Shown piece after piece: positions 8,548 to 17,464 of a DNA stretch of 61,911 nt. Below the pieces are notes generated by a model. It was not told the DNA's origin. It saw only the letters and a program-made list of their open reading frames with translations, and ran no database searches. Origin of the DNA: Syntrophomonas sp. UBA4911. GTDB lineage: Bacteria; Bacillota; Syntrophomonadia; Syntrophomonadales; Syntrophomonadaceae. The stretch's first letter is position 1. Each line of letters opens with the position of its first letter. Where the stretch lies: the NCBI GenBank assembly GCA_002398105.1, contig DHCD01000010.1, positions 55,683-117,593 of the forward strand, read 5' to 3'. The position numbers were made by a program, and so were the translations under genes.

Positions 8548-8949
8548 GTGGTTCAAATTGCTCAATTAGCAACCGGTTCTTATTGGCAGCACATGGGGAT
8601 GAAAATCGTCGAAGGCAATGATGGAAAGAGCAGGGTTGCTCTGGAAATAACGGATGATCTGCTGCAAATCTATGGAAATGTTCATGGGGGAGTTTTAGCC
8701 GGCCTTTTGGATTCCGCCATCGCCATTGCTGTCAATCAGAAACTGGAGGATAACAAAGGCGCCTCAACGGTGGAAATGAAGCTGAATTACCTGCGCCCCG
8801 CCAATAAGGGAACACTGTACGGGGAAGGAGAAGTTATCCAAAAAGGTAATAAAATTATTGTCGGCCGGGGCGAAATCAAAGACGCCGCCGGCCGACTGGT
8901 AGCCTTGGGTACGGCTACTTTCATGGTTACCGGGCTGATCGCAAAATAA
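8548..8949 (+). CDS. PaaI-type hotdog thioesterase
   Basis: A 133-residue single hotdog-fold acyl-CoA thioesterase of the PaaI/YdiI type. The motif NVHGGVLAGLLDSAIAIA (about 44-61) contains the HGG turn and the acidic catalytic residue (Asp). The ending VALGTATFMV is also typical. The start is GTG with AGGGAGA upstream. It stands alone between a repeat and gpr, so the physiological acyl-CoA is unknown. In a fatty-acid oxidiser, CoA recycling is a reasonable guess. Confidence 0.85.
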   Translation: MVQIAQLATGSYWQHMGMKIVEGNDGKSRVALEITDDLLQIYGNVHGGVLAGLLDSAIAIAVNQKLEDNKGASTVEMKLNYLRPANKGTLYGEGEVIQKGNKIIVGRGEIKDAAGRLVALGTATFMVTGLIAK

Positions 8950-8968
8950 ATTCCGTCCAGACAGAAGT

Positions 8969-9922
8969 TTAAGTTGCATACAATACCAGTTGTTCTTCAG
9001 AGATGCCGGGAAAAAGGGAACGAGCTACACCCATGGAGATGATGCGGGCGCTGTTTTCAATTATTTCATCTATTTCCTTGGGGGTAACTCCCATACTTCC
9101 GCCAAAGGGGCTTAGTATTTCCTTGATGGAGTTTAAAGAGGTATTTTCATTATATGAAGCGCCACTGTTCAGGCAGAATTTTTTTACCGCTTCATTGGCG
9201 ATAACGGCGGCACTTACTATAGTAGGGCAGCCAATGGCTATTACCGGCACTCCTAGATCCTCTTGCCTGATAGCGTGACGGGCATTGCCTACTCCTGAGC
9301 CTGGCTGAATACCGGTATTTGACATCTGCACACTGGTTCCTATGCGTTCAACATTTTGTGCGGCCAGGGCATCGACTACTACCAGTAAGGCTGGCTTGAC
9401 CTTTTCTACAATACCTTTGATCACTTCGAAAGTTTCCAGACCGGTAATCCCAAGTACCCCGGGCGCTATGCCGCAACTGGGTCTCATGCCCTGAACCAGA
9501 GCATCAGGGGCATAACTATGATAATGGCGGGTAATGGGGCTGTATTCAATGAATTTTGGCCCCAGGGCGTCAGCTACTGCTCTCCAGTTGCCCAGTCCAA
9601 CCAGAAGCACGGTATCCTGAGGCTTAAGATAATTCCCGATCATAGCCTGCAGGCTTTTTTCCATAGTTTGAATTATTTCATCTCTGACATAAGGATCATT
9701 TATTTTCAGCGGGGGTGATTCGATAGTCACATAGGTGCCTATAGGACGGCCTAACTGGTCGGCTCCGGTTTGATTGAGGATAGTAATAGTAGTGAATTTG
9801 ATATGTTCCAATTGTTCAACCTCTTCTTTGACTCCGGGTATTTCCTGATCAGCGGCACCTCGAACCAAATCGCGGGCTTCAATCGCCATATCTACATAAA
9901 TATTGAAATCTTTCAGCAGCAT
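8969..9922 (-). CDS. gpr: Germination protease GPR
   Basis: Spore-specific endoprotease (family A25) that degrades SASPs early in germination. The 317-residue protein starts MLLKDFNIYVDMAIEARDL. The family propeptide is short here, with IYVDMAIEA around the auto-processing region. Characteristic blocks VGLGNWRAVADALGP, PGVLGITGLE and GCPTIVSAA are present. SD is AGGAGG. Its likely substrate is encoded 750 bp away. Confidence 0.95.
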   Translation of the reverse strand: MLLKDFNIYVDMAIEARDLVRGAADQEIPGVKEEVEQLEHIKFTTITILNQTGADQLGRPIGTYVTIESPPLKINDPYVRDEIIQTMEKSLQAMIGNYLKPQDTVLLVGLGNWRAVADALGPKFIEYSPITRHYHSYAPDALVQGMRPSCGIAPGVLGITGLETFEVIKGIVEKVKPALLVVVDALAAQNVERIGTSVQMSNTGIQPGSGVGNARHAIRQEDLGVPVIAIGCPTIVSAAVIANEAVKKFCLNSGASYNENTSLNSIKEILSPFGGSMGVTPKEIDEIIENSARIISMGVARSLFPGISEEQLVLYAT

Positions 9923-10191
9923 GATTTAAACCTCCTTGGGATTATTATCTGTTGGTCCTGGCATATTTATGCATAAAATAAATGGCGACGGTTAAGTCGC
10001 CATTTGGGGAGAGGAGAATTTTGTAAAGTTGTTGGGGAGGGTTTGTTACCAGATTCTCTCTGGTAGTTATATCATTACCCAACTGAAGAGATAATATACA
10101 CCATACTAAAAAAAATTTTCTATGATAAAATGATTTTAGCAAAAAAGGGGCCAGCCGAAAATCGGCGAATATATGACAGAGGAGCGGAATC
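9923..10191. other. Intergenic region with hairpin
   Basis: A perfect 10-bp stem (AAATGGCGAC at 9980-9989 with its complement at 9996-10005) lies upstream of gpr on its coding strand. No T-run follows on the plus strand. On the minus strand it is followed by a weak ATTTTAT tail. No other feature is recognised. Confidence 0.4.
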
Positions 10192-10746
10192 GTGCGTGTA
10201 ATAGCAGGAACAGCCCGGGGAAAACGCTTGCAAGCCCCGCGGGGAATGGATACCCGACCTATCACCGATATGATCAAAGAAGCTCTTTTCAATGTGATAG
10301 GGAGCAATATAGGCGGCGCCAGCCTGTTGGACCTGTTTGCCGGCAGCGGCAGTGTAGGAATAGAAGCCTTAAGCCGGGGAGCCCGTCCGGTAGTATTTAT
10401 TGATAATAGCCATAACGCGGTTCGGGTTATTCGAGAAAACTTGCATAGCTGCGGTTTTGGTGAGGGATTTGAATTATATCGCAACGATGTTTTCAGGGCT
10501 ATGGAAATTTTAGCGAGGCGGAAAACGAAGTTTGATTATATATACGCTGACCCTCCATTTACTGTAGAGACTATCTTTAACCCTCTTGTGGAGGCGCTGG
10601 ACCGATCGTCCTTGCTGGTACCGGAGGGCAGCCTTATCGTACGCAGTCCCAAGAGGATGAGTCTAACTCTTGAATTAAGCTCGTTGAAAGAATATCGGGC
10701 AAATAATTATGGAGAATCGACCCTGCATTACTACCATTTAGTCTAA
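10192..10746 (+). CDS. rsmD: 16S rRNA (guanine(966)-N2)-methyltransferase RsmD
   Basis: Methylates G966 of 16S rRNA in the small subunit. The 184-residue protein begins MRVIAGTARGKRL. It has the SAM-binding block LLDLFAGSGSVGIEALSRGA (in part, near residue 45) and the catalytic DPPF (near 121). The start is GTG with GAGGAG upstream. It begins the ylbH-ylbN-like gene order, but coaD, its usual neighbour, is at the left end of the window. Confidence 0.95.
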   Translation: MRVIAGTARGKRLQAPRGMDTRPITDMIKEALFNVIGSNIGGASLLDLFAGSGSVGIEALSRGARPVVFIDNSHNAVRVIRENLHSCGFGEGFELYRNDVFRAMEILARRKTKFDYIYADPPFTVETIFNPLVEALDRSSLLVPEGSLIVRSPKRMSLTLELSSLKEYRANNYGESTLHYYHLV

Positions 10747-10842
10747 AGTTGAGAAACTAGCCCTGAAGGAGCGGCGGCAGATGAGCTCCCAGGATGAAAT
10801 ATTTTGCATACTAAAAATCTTTTCTAAGGAGGTAGTCGGAAA

Positions 10843-11307
10843 ATGATGGAGATTTACCGGATACTGGATGAACTCGAGCTTATGATAAAAGACAGTAAAA
10901 AGGTGCCTCTTTCCAGTGGAAAGGTTATGATTGAAAGTTACCGGTTCCTGGATCGGGTAGACCGTATTAGGGCTATCCTGCCGGAAGAGCTGGAGACAGC
11001 TCGTCTGATCATAAGCGAAAAAGAACGCATCGTCAAAGAAGCTTGTGCCCAGGCCGATGATTATGTGGAACAGTCGCGCAATCAGGTAGCACAAATGGTG
11101 GATGATAACGAAATAACCCGTAACGCCATGCAGATGGGAGAGGAAATAGTAGCCAAGGCTGAAGAGATGGCGCGGGAGATCCGCCGCGATGCCAACGAAT
11201 ATGCCGACGGGGTCCTTACTCATATGGAAATTGTGTTAAAGAAAGGCCTGGAGGCTATCAGCCAGGGGAAAGATGAATTAAATGAATCTCCGAGGGAGGA
11301 TTATTGA
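10843..11307 (+). CDS. Coiled-coil protein of unknown function
   Basis: A 154-residue soluble, charged and mostly helical protein without signal peptide or membrane segment. The region from about residue 45 to 130 is Glu/Ala/Arg-rich and coiled-coil-like, similar in style to ATP synthase b/E subunits or DivIVA. Such proteins are often labelled ATPase in clostridial genomes beside rsmD/coaD/ylbJ. SD is AAGGAGGT. Two ATGs follow each other (10843, 10846) and either could be used. It ends 7 bp inside the convergent ylbJ. Function is unknown. The position suggests a cell-division or envelope role, but nothing in the sequence proves it. Confidence 0.6.
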   Translation: MMEIYRILDELELMIKDSKKVPLSSGKVMIESYRFLDRVDRIRAILPEELETARLIISEKERIVKEACAQADDYVEQSRNQVAQMVDDNEITRNAMQMGEEIVAKAEEMAREIRRDANEYADGVLTHMEIVLKKGLEAISQGKDELNESPREDY

Positions 11308-12479
11308 TCTTGCCAACGGAGGCTTACCAACATCATCAGCCCAATTAGAATCAAACCCAAAAGCAGACAGGAAAGGGAAACATGCCAGGCGTCAAAGGAA
11401 TACAGGACTTTATGATAAGGAAAAGTAAAAACCCCGATGGCCGAGCGGGGAGCGATAACGGCCTTGTAGGTGAAGACGGTTATGGTTAATGATAAGATCA
11501 TTTGAATAAGGCGGGAGAGAAGATAAAAAGATAAACGTACCGGTGTGCCTGCCATGACACTCATGACTTGGGCAATAACGGAGAAACCGCTGAAGGCCAG
11601 GACAGCACTGACTGCCAGCAGCTTATATATTGGGTCGGCCTGGGCGGCCAGGACTATGGTCCGGGCACCGAGGGTAATTTCGAACATGCCCATACCGAGA
11701 CCATAGGCCACTTGATAAGGAAGAGACAGGAATTCGAACATACAGGAAAACATGGCGGCTACCGTATCCATTATCCCCCAGACAGCCAGCATACGGGTTA
11801 AGACGGAAAAGATTATAACAAAGCCTGCAATAGCCAAAATGTTGTTCAGGCTATTTTTTATGGCGTCGCCCAGTAAGGTCCCCATACCCTGAGGTTTATG
11901 GTATTGCAGGAAAGCCTGCCAGGCCTCGGCCCATCGGGACTGCTGGGATCGGGTTATGCGGTTGCCGGAGGGAGACGCACGGAACCGCCACATAATACCC
12001 AGCAGGATGTTGGACAGGTAATGGGAAAAAGCCAGCAGGTATCCCATTATAGGGGAGGCAAACATGCCTACCCCTACAGCTCCAAGTATAAAAAGAGGGC
12101 TGCAATTATTAGTGAAAGAAACCAGCCTTTCAGTTTCGTCAGCAGTCAGCAGATTCTCGTCATATAGTTTACGGCTCAGGACAGCGCCGATAGGAAATCC
12201 GGAAGTAAACCCCATCACCACTACCAGAGAACTGCAGCCCGGCAGACGGAAAACAGGTCTCATTACCGGCTCCAGGATAATGCCTAGAAAATTTACAAAA
12301 CCCAGATTGACCATAAGTTCGGCTACAATAAAAAAAGGCAGTAAAGCCGGCAAGAGAACTGAAAACCAGAGTTTACAGCCCATCCCGGCAGCAGTAACCG
12401 TTTCCTGCGGGTTAAGAATCATGAAAGCGGTTAGAATTAATATTATAATGAGAAAAAAGATTCGGGAATAATTGCCCAA
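11301..12479 (-). CDS. ylbJ: Sporulation integral membrane protein YlbJ
   Basis: Polytopic membrane protein needed for spore cortex formation in Bacillus. The 392-residue protein has about 8-10 hydrophobic segments and the family blocks LLPALLPFFIVAELM, GFTSGFPIGAVLSRKLY and RLVSFTNNCSPLFILGAVG. The frame is open up to a GTG at 12554. I place the start at TTG (12479): it has GGAG 9 bp upstream and begins 5 residues before the first membrane segment, as in the family. The extra upstream part overlaps an inverted repeat (GTGAGGGC-type) and looks non-coding. It overlaps the 3' end of the preceding plus-strand gene. Confidence 0.88.
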   Translation of the reverse strand: MGNYSRIFFLIIILILTAFMILNPQETVTAAGMGCKLWFSVLLPALLPFFIVAELMVNLGFVNFLGIILEPVMRPVFRLPGCSSLVVVMGFTSGFPIGAVLSRKLYDENLLTADETERLVSFTNNCSPLFILGAVGVGMFASPIMGYLLAFSHYLSNILLGIMWRFRASPSGNRITRSQQSRWAEAWQAFLQYHKPQGMGTLLGDAIKNSLNNILAIAGFVIIFSVLTRMLAVWGIMDTVAAMFSCMFEFLSLPYQVAYGLGMGMFEITLGARTIVLAAQADPIYKLLAVSAVLAFSGFSVIAQVMSVMAGTPVRLSFYLLSRLIQMILSLTITVFTYKAVIAPRSAIGVFTFPYHKVLYSFDAWHVSLSCLLLGLILIGLMMLVSLRWQDQ

Positions 12480-12625
12480 TCCAAACAACTCCAATTCGAG
12501 AGACGTGAAAAGTAAAAGGGTGAGGGGCAGAGTAATTACGCCCTCACCTTTCACCCCTTACCCCCACTATATGTTTTTAAGGTGGAAGTTTAGAAGAACA
12601 ATACCTATTACCGGAGGTGACAGTT

Positions 12626-13408
12626 ATGAGAGAACGGCCTAGGATTGCTCTGGTACTGGGTGCGGGAAGCGCCCGGGGACTGGCCCATATTGGAATATTA
12701 CAGGTGTTGCAGGAAAATAGTATCCCCTTTGACTTTATTGTGGGAAGCAGCATGGGAGCAATGGTAGGAGGGATATACGCTTGTGGAGCTGATATGAAAA
12801 TGCTGGGCCGTATGATAAATAATATGGACTCCAAGCTATTTTTTGACGTCCAGCTCCCGCGTCTGGGTTTTATCTCCGGCAAGAAAATAAAGGAATTGCT
12901 CAATCTGCTGACTAAGCGCAAGGAATTTAAAGATACCTGCATTCCGTTGCTGGTGGTGGCTACCGACCTGTTGTCCGGGCAGGAAGTAGTACTGGAGGAA
13001 GGTTCAATAACAGAAGCGGTTCGGGCCAGCATCTCCATCCCGGGAATTTTTCATCCGGTAAAACGGGATGGGATGATCCTGGTAGACGGCGCCGTGGTAG
13101 ATCGCCTGCCGGTGGAAGTAGCCCGTGACCGGGGGGCGGACATAATTATTGCGGTGGACGTTACCTTTGGTGACGGCCGGGTAGTTAGTGTAAACAATAC
13201 TATGGATGTAATTCTAACCGCTATAGATATCATGCAAAAGCAACAATTCGACTTGATATATCATAAGGCCGATATCCTTATTCAGCCGGCTGTTAGCGGA
13301 TTCGGCTCCCGCGATTATGAAAAGTCACAGGAATTAATCGCACTCGGCCGGCAGGCGGCGGAAGAAAAACTGGAAGAGATACGGGAGAAAATAAGCAGGT
13401 ATACATAA
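12626..13408 (+). CDS. Patatin-like phospholipase (RssA/YlbK-like)
   Basis: A 260-residue serine hydrolase with the complete patatin set. The oxyanion hole is GAGSARGLAHIG (near residue 10), the nucleophile elbow GSSMGAMVGG (near 39), and the catalytic Asp is in VDGAVVDRLP. Acts on lipid acyl esters; the substrate is untested. The ATG at 12626 has GGAGGTGA 5 bp upstream. The GTG 9 bp earlier overlaps that SD and is unlikely. In Bacillus ylbK occupies the same place between ylbJ and ylbM. Confidence 0.9.
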   Translation: MRERPRIALVLGAGSARGLAHIGILQVLQENSIPFDFIVGSSMGAMVGGIYACGADMKMLGRMINNMDSKLFFDVQLPRLGFISGKKIKELLNLLTKRKEFKDTCIPLLVVATDLLSGQEVVLEEGSITEAVRASISIPGIFHPVKRDGMILVDGAVVDRLPVEVARDRGADIIIAVDVTFGDGRVVSVNNTMDVILTAIDIMQKQQFDLIYHKADILIQPAVSGFGSRDYEKSQELIALGRQAAEEKLEEIREKISRYT

Positions 13409-13415
13409 GGAGAAA

Positions 13416-14663
13416 TTATACTATTATCGGCGATGTAGTAAAATCTTTTCCGGCCTGTCGCTGGGAAGGTTCCGGGTAGAGCAAAGTGTAAACATCAGTG
13501 GCCCGTACCTCCAGATCAATCATAGCGCGTAAAGTGCTTCCGGGATTCTCATCCCGGTTTTTTTTCATGTCTTTACCCCGGCTCAGGACTGGAAGTTCCG
13601 ATTTATTTTTAATTTCTTGAAGGATTTTCTGCCCTTTTGCCGAAAAACCTAAAATATGTAAGTACATGGGGCCATGCTGATCAAAACCTGATATTTGTTC
13701 ATTGGTAAGTTCAAAAAGTATGTACATTAAAGTACGCTTGATTCTTGTAAAGCTGTAACGTTTAGACTTTACGGATTGCAGAAGCTGATTCAGGGTACCC
13801 GAGCAGCCGGCGGCTTCTTTGAAACGGGATTCCAGGCCTTCACTGATTTCGTAGATGGTTCTGAGATCCGGTAGAGAAATAGTCCTGAGTTTAATCAGAA
13901 CAGCTCTTTCCAGAGTGTCTAATGAGACCGGGCAGCGTCCAAGAGAAATCTCTCTTTCCAGTATTTTGAGGCTAGCCTGCGGCATTGAGCCACCAAGATC
14001 ATTCAGGCCGTTATTGGTGAGCAGATGATTCCGGATGGCGGTAGCGCTGGCAAGAGGGGCCAAATTGGTATCGTGATAACCGGAGCCTTTGCGCTTTATC
14101 AGGATAGGAGCCAAGGTTAAGGATTCCTCTTTTATTACCCGGAGGTATTCTATAGCCAGGATGTTGTTGGGACCAGATAAAACAGCTTGTAGATCAGCAG
14201 AACGCTTCCCCATGTATTGCTGCAGAGCTTGTGACCGGGCGAGGGGAAAACTTTTGCCGCTGGCCAGGTTTTTTTTTACCAGATTGGAGTAGACTGCCGG
14301 TTCGGCAGCAAGTATTTCCGTTATGGAGTTTAATACCTGCAGGTCGTCACTTTCAGCTCCAAAGGCCAGGTGGGTGATCACGCCGCTACGCTGCAGCAGT
14401 CTAAGTGCACCTTGCGCAAAATAGTATGCGCTTCTGACCGAGAAGCAAAAAGGGAGTTCTATAACCACGTCTGCACCAGACTTTAAGGCCATTTCGGCCC
14501 GGGCCCATTTATTGCAGATAGCCGGTTCGCCTCGTTGCAGAAAATTACCACTCATCACACAGACGATGGGGCAGGAACTATTCTTCTGTTTGGCCTCGGT
14601 AATCAGATGCAGGTGACCGTTGTGGAAGGGATTGTATTCAGCCACGATGCCTATGATAGCCAT
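13416..14663 (-). CDS. tmcAL: tRNA(Met) cytidine acetate ligase TmcAL
   Basis: Forms N4-acetylcytidine at the wobble base of elongator tRNA(Met) from acetate and ATP. The 415-residue protein starts MAIIGIVAEYNPFHNGH, with the nucleotidyltransferase motif NPFHNGH at 11-17. MSGNFLQRGEPA and VELPFCFSVRSA follow, and a C-terminal helical domain completes it. The ATG at 14663 has AAGGAG 7 bp upstream. An in-frame start 45 bp earlier lacks an SD. It is ylbM in Bacillus. The enzyme uses free acetate, and pta-ackA starts divergently next door. Confidence 0.93.
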   Translation of the reverse strand: MAIIGIVAEYNPFHNGHLHLITEAKQKNSSCPIVCVMSGNFLQRGEPAICNKWARAEMALKSGADVVIELPFCFSVRSAYYFAQGALRLLQRSGVITHLAFGAESDDLQVLNSITEILAAEPAVYSNLVKKNLASGKSFPLARSQALQQYMGKRSADLQAVLSGPNNILAIEYLRVIKEESLTLAPILIKRKGSGYHDTNLAPLASATAIRNHLLTNNGLNDLGGSMPQASLKILEREISLGRCPVSLDTLERAVLIKLRTISLPDLRTIYEISEGLESRFKEAAGCSGTLNQLLQSVKSKRYSFTRIKRTLMYILFELTNEQISGFDQHGPMYLHILGFSAKGQKILQEIKNKSELPVLSRGKDMKKNRDENPGSTLRAMIDLEVRATDVYTLLYPEPSQRQAGKDFTTSPIIV

Positions 14664-14792
14664 GATAAACTCCTTAATGTAAAAATGTGATTTGATAAAT
14701 CTTACCACTAAATTGTCTATTTATGCTAGAATTAACTAGAGATTTGCGGCCTGAAAAAGAGAACCGTTATAAAGAATATGGGAGGTAGAAGT

Positions 14793-15785
14793 ATGAGTCT
14801 GTTAGCAGAAATTAGAGAGAAAGCTTCTAAAATGGGTAAAACCATAGTTTTGCCCGAAGGAACCGAGGAAAGAACCCTGCAGGCTATTAAAGGGATAATA
14901 GACCAGAAGATAGCCCACCCCATTCTCCTAGGTGATGAAAGTGAAATTAAAGGCCTAGCCAGTAAAATTGGCGCTGACCTGACCGGAGCAGAAATTATCA
15001 ATCCGGAGCAAGCCCCCTTCTTTGATGATTTTGTGCAGACATTTTATGAAATGCGCAAAAATAAGGGAGTTGATCTGGACAAGGCTAAAAAGACTATGTT
15101 GAATCCGCTGTTTTTTGCTTCCATGATGGTTAAAGCGGGTAAAGCCGACGGAGAAGTTGCCGGCGCCGAAAATACCACCGGTAATGTGCTTAGACCGGCA
15201 CTGCAGATTATCAAAACTGCTCCCGGAATAAGTTCAGTATCCGGCGCCTTTATTGTTATTGTACCCAACTGCGAATTTGGAGCTAACGGCACTTTTGTGT
15301 TTGCCGACTGTGCCGTAACTATTGACCCCACCGCCGAAGAACTGGCGGCATTTGCTAAAGCTTCCGTTGCCACCGCTACCGATTTGTGTGGAATAAAAGA
15401 ACCTCATATCGGAATGCTGTCCTTCTCCACTAAAGGCAGTGCCAGCCATGCTATGGTGGATAAAGTAACTCAGGCTACTGCTATCGCCAAAGAAAAATAT
15501 CCCGAATTAAAAATCGACGGAGAATTCCAGTTCGACGCCGCCATAGTTCCCAAGGTGGGAGCTTCCAAAGCCCCGGGCAGTGACGTTGCCGGGCAATGTA
15601 ATGTTTTGATATTCCCGGATATCAACTCGGGTAATATCGGGTACAAAATTGCTCAGAGGCTCGGTAAAGCTGAAGCTATCGGCCCGATTCTGCAAGGTAT
15701 TGCCAAGCCGGTCAATGACCTTTCCCGCGGCTGCAGTGTAGAAGATATAGTCAACGTAGTAGCCATGACTGCAGTAAGAGCCTAA
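14793..15785 (+). CDS. pta: Phosphate acetyltransferase
   Basis: Interconverts acetyl-CoA and acetyl phosphate. With ackA it yields ATP from acetyl-CoA, the main substrate-level ATP step in a fatty-acid oxidiser. The 330-residue short form (no N-terminal regulatory domain) starts at the ATG with GGAGGT 6 bp upstream. It shows KTIVLPEGTEERTLQA and the C-terminal QCNVLIFPDINSGNIGYK-type block (residues 265-282). Co-directional with ackA, 61 bp apart, so probably one operon. Confidence 0.96.
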   Translation: MSLLAEIREKASKMGKTIVLPEGTEERTLQAIKGIIDQKIAHPILLGDESEIKGLASKIGADLTGAEIINPEQAPFFDDFVQTFYEMRKNKGVDLDKAKKTMLNPLFFASMMVKAGKADGEVAGAENTTGNVLRPALQIIKTAPGISSVSGAFIVIVPNCEFGANGTFVFADCAVTIDPTAEELAAFAKASVATATDLCGIKEPHIGMLSFSTKGSASHAMVDKVTQATAIAKEKYPELKIDGEFQFDAAIVPKVGASKAPGSDVAGQCNVLIFPDINSGNIGYKIAQRLGKAEAIGPILQGIAKPVNDLSRGCSVEDIVNVVAMTAVRA

Positions 15786-15846
15786 GCCAGAAAATGGGGG
15801 GATCTGTACCTTAATATTTTAGGAGAATAAGGAGGTAATTGATTAA

Positions 15847-17040
15847 ATGAAGGTTCTGGTTGTAAATGCTGGTAGTTCATCTATCAAGTATCAGGTCGTC
15901 GATATGACCGATGAAAGCGTATTGGCTGTCGGTCTGGTTGACCGGGTGGGTATCCCCGGTACTACCCTGGAGCATAAACCCGTGGGTAAGGACAAAGTGT
16001 TGATTAAGAAGGATTTGCCTGACCATACTGCAGGAATGAAACTGGTGCTTGAGGTTCTGGTCAATGAAGAATACGGATGCATTAAGAGCATGGACGAAAT
16101 CGGGGCGGTAGGCCATCGGGTGGTTCATGGCGGAGAAGAATTTGCTCAATCCGTAGTGATTGATGACCGGGTGAAAAAGGTCATCAAGGATTGTTTCGAC
16201 ATTGCCCCCCTGCATAATCCCCCGAATATGATGGGAATTGAAGCCTGTCAGGAGCTGATGCCCAATGTAAAACATGTGGCTGTTTTTGACACCGCTTTCC
16301 ACCAGAGCATGGAGCCGGCCAATTTCCTATATGCTTTACCTTATGAAGTCTATGAAAAATTCCGGGTAAGAAGATATGGTTTCCACGGAACCTCCCATTT
16401 CTATGTATCCCACCGGGCTGCCGACATGCTGGGCAAGCCTTTTGACCAGTGTAAAATCATAACTCTGCACCTGGGTAACGGAGCCAGTATGGCCGCAATC
16501 AGGGACGGCAAGGTTATTGATACTACCATGGGCTTCACTCCCTTGGAAGGTCTGGTTATGGGAACCCGCTCCGGTGACATTGACCCGGCCATCGTATTCT
16601 TCCTGATGGAAAAACTAGGCTTAAACACCACCGAAGCCAACAACTATTTCAATAAGAAATCAGGTATGCTGGGTCTGTCCGGGGTGTCCAATGATCTGAG
16701 AGATATCCTTGAGGCTGCTGCTTCCGGCAATCAGAGAGCCCAGATAGCTTTGGATGTATACTACAACCGGGTGAAAGGGTATATTGGCAACTATATGGCC
16801 AAATTAAACGGTTGCGACTGTCTGGTATTTACCGCCGGCGTAGGTGAAAATGCTATTGATATCAGGGAAAACATCTGCAAGGACCTGGATTATCTGGGTG
16901 TCAAGATGGATGTCGAAAAGAACAAAGTACGGGGTAAAGAGGTTGATGTAGCTGCCGCTGACTCCAAAGTTAAGATATTTGTTATTCCTACCAATGAAGA
17001 ACTGGTTATTGCCCGCGATACTTATAATCTCGCCAAGTAA
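15847..17040 (+). CDS. ackA: Acetate kinase
   Basis: Converts acetyl phosphate and ADP to acetate and ATP. The 397-residue protein has VNAGSSSIKYQ (5-15), the catalytic RRYGFHGTSH (about 175-184), LHLGNGASM and FTAGVGENA. SD is AAGGAGG. Two strong terminators follow, marking the end of the pta-ackA operon. Confidence 0.98.
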   Translation: MKVLVVNAGSSSIKYQVVDMTDESVLAVGLVDRVGIPGTTLEHKPVGKDKVLIKKDLPDHTAGMKLVLEVLVNEEYGCIKSMDEIGAVGHRVVHGGEEFAQSVVIDDRVKKVIKDCFDIAPLHNPPNMMGIEACQELMPNVKHVAVFDTAFHQSMEPANFLYALPYEVYEKFRVRRYGFHGTSHFYVSHRAADMLGKPFDQCKIITLHLGNGASMAAIRDGKVIDTTMGFTPLEGLVMGTRSGDIDPAIVFFLMEKLGLNTTEANNYFNKKSGMLGLSGVSNDLRDILEAAASGNQRAQIALDVYYNRVKGYIGNYMAKLNGCDCLVFTAGVGENAIDIRENICKDLDYLGVKMDVEKNKVRGKEVDVAAADSKVKIFVIPTNEELVIARDTYNLAK

Positions 17041-17056
17041 AAAGTACTTATTGATG

Positions 17057-17086
17057 GAGGCGGGAATTTCCCGCCTCTGTTTATTT
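17057..17086 (+). terminator. First terminator after ackA
   Basis: A 9-bp stem GAGGCGGGA/TCCCGCCTC with a short loop and a T-rich tail. Confidence 0.88.
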
Positions 17087-17108
17087 TTAAAGATACCTAT
17101 AGTAATGA

Positions 17109-17137
17109 ATCCGGAGCACAGACTCTGGATTTTTTTA
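17109..17137 (+). terminator. Second terminator after ackA
   Basis: An 8-bp stem ATCCGGAG/CTCTGGAT (one G-U pair) followed by seven T residues. It backs up the first terminator. Confidence 0.75.
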
Positions 17138-17464
17138 TTGCTTTTTTGTATTGGCCTTAGCGGTGACAGTCGGAACGGTAAATCTTTATAAAGACCTCCG
17201 GATATCATCCATAGAGTAATGATGATGGCAGAAGACGGTTTTGATAAGTTTTCAGCCCCAAATATCAGCCTGGTTATAATAAATTTATATTTATAGCTTA
17301 ACACTAATACTAATATTGAAATAACCTTCATTTTGACAATATATTTTACTTTATTTTGCTGTAGCAAGTATACTGTTTCAATCAATATGCCCGTGCCTGT
17401 AGAAACAGGCTACGGTATACCGGCTGAACCAACTCAGGATTGGCTAGGGAAGGAAGTAATAGTC
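17138..17464 (+). promoter_or_regulatory. Leader region of the kimA-like gene
   Basis: About 330 bp, A+T-rich, without a gene. A possible promoter is TTACTT (17346-17351), 17 bp, TATACT (17369-17374). A strong hairpin follows: GCCTGT/ACAGGC (17395-17410), extended by CCGT/ACGG. In Bacillus kimA is under a c-di-AMP riboswitch. I could not match that consensus here, so the leader class is unknown. Confidence 0.4.

Noticed and set aside
12480..12554. N-terminal extension of YlbJ
   Set aside because: The extra 25 residues do not match the family, overlap an inverted repeat, and a TTG with GGAG at the right distance explains the normal start.
17138..17464. c-di-AMP (ydaO) riboswitch before the KimA-like gene
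   Set aside because: Expected conserved blocks of the class could not be found. Only an ordinary hairpin is visible.
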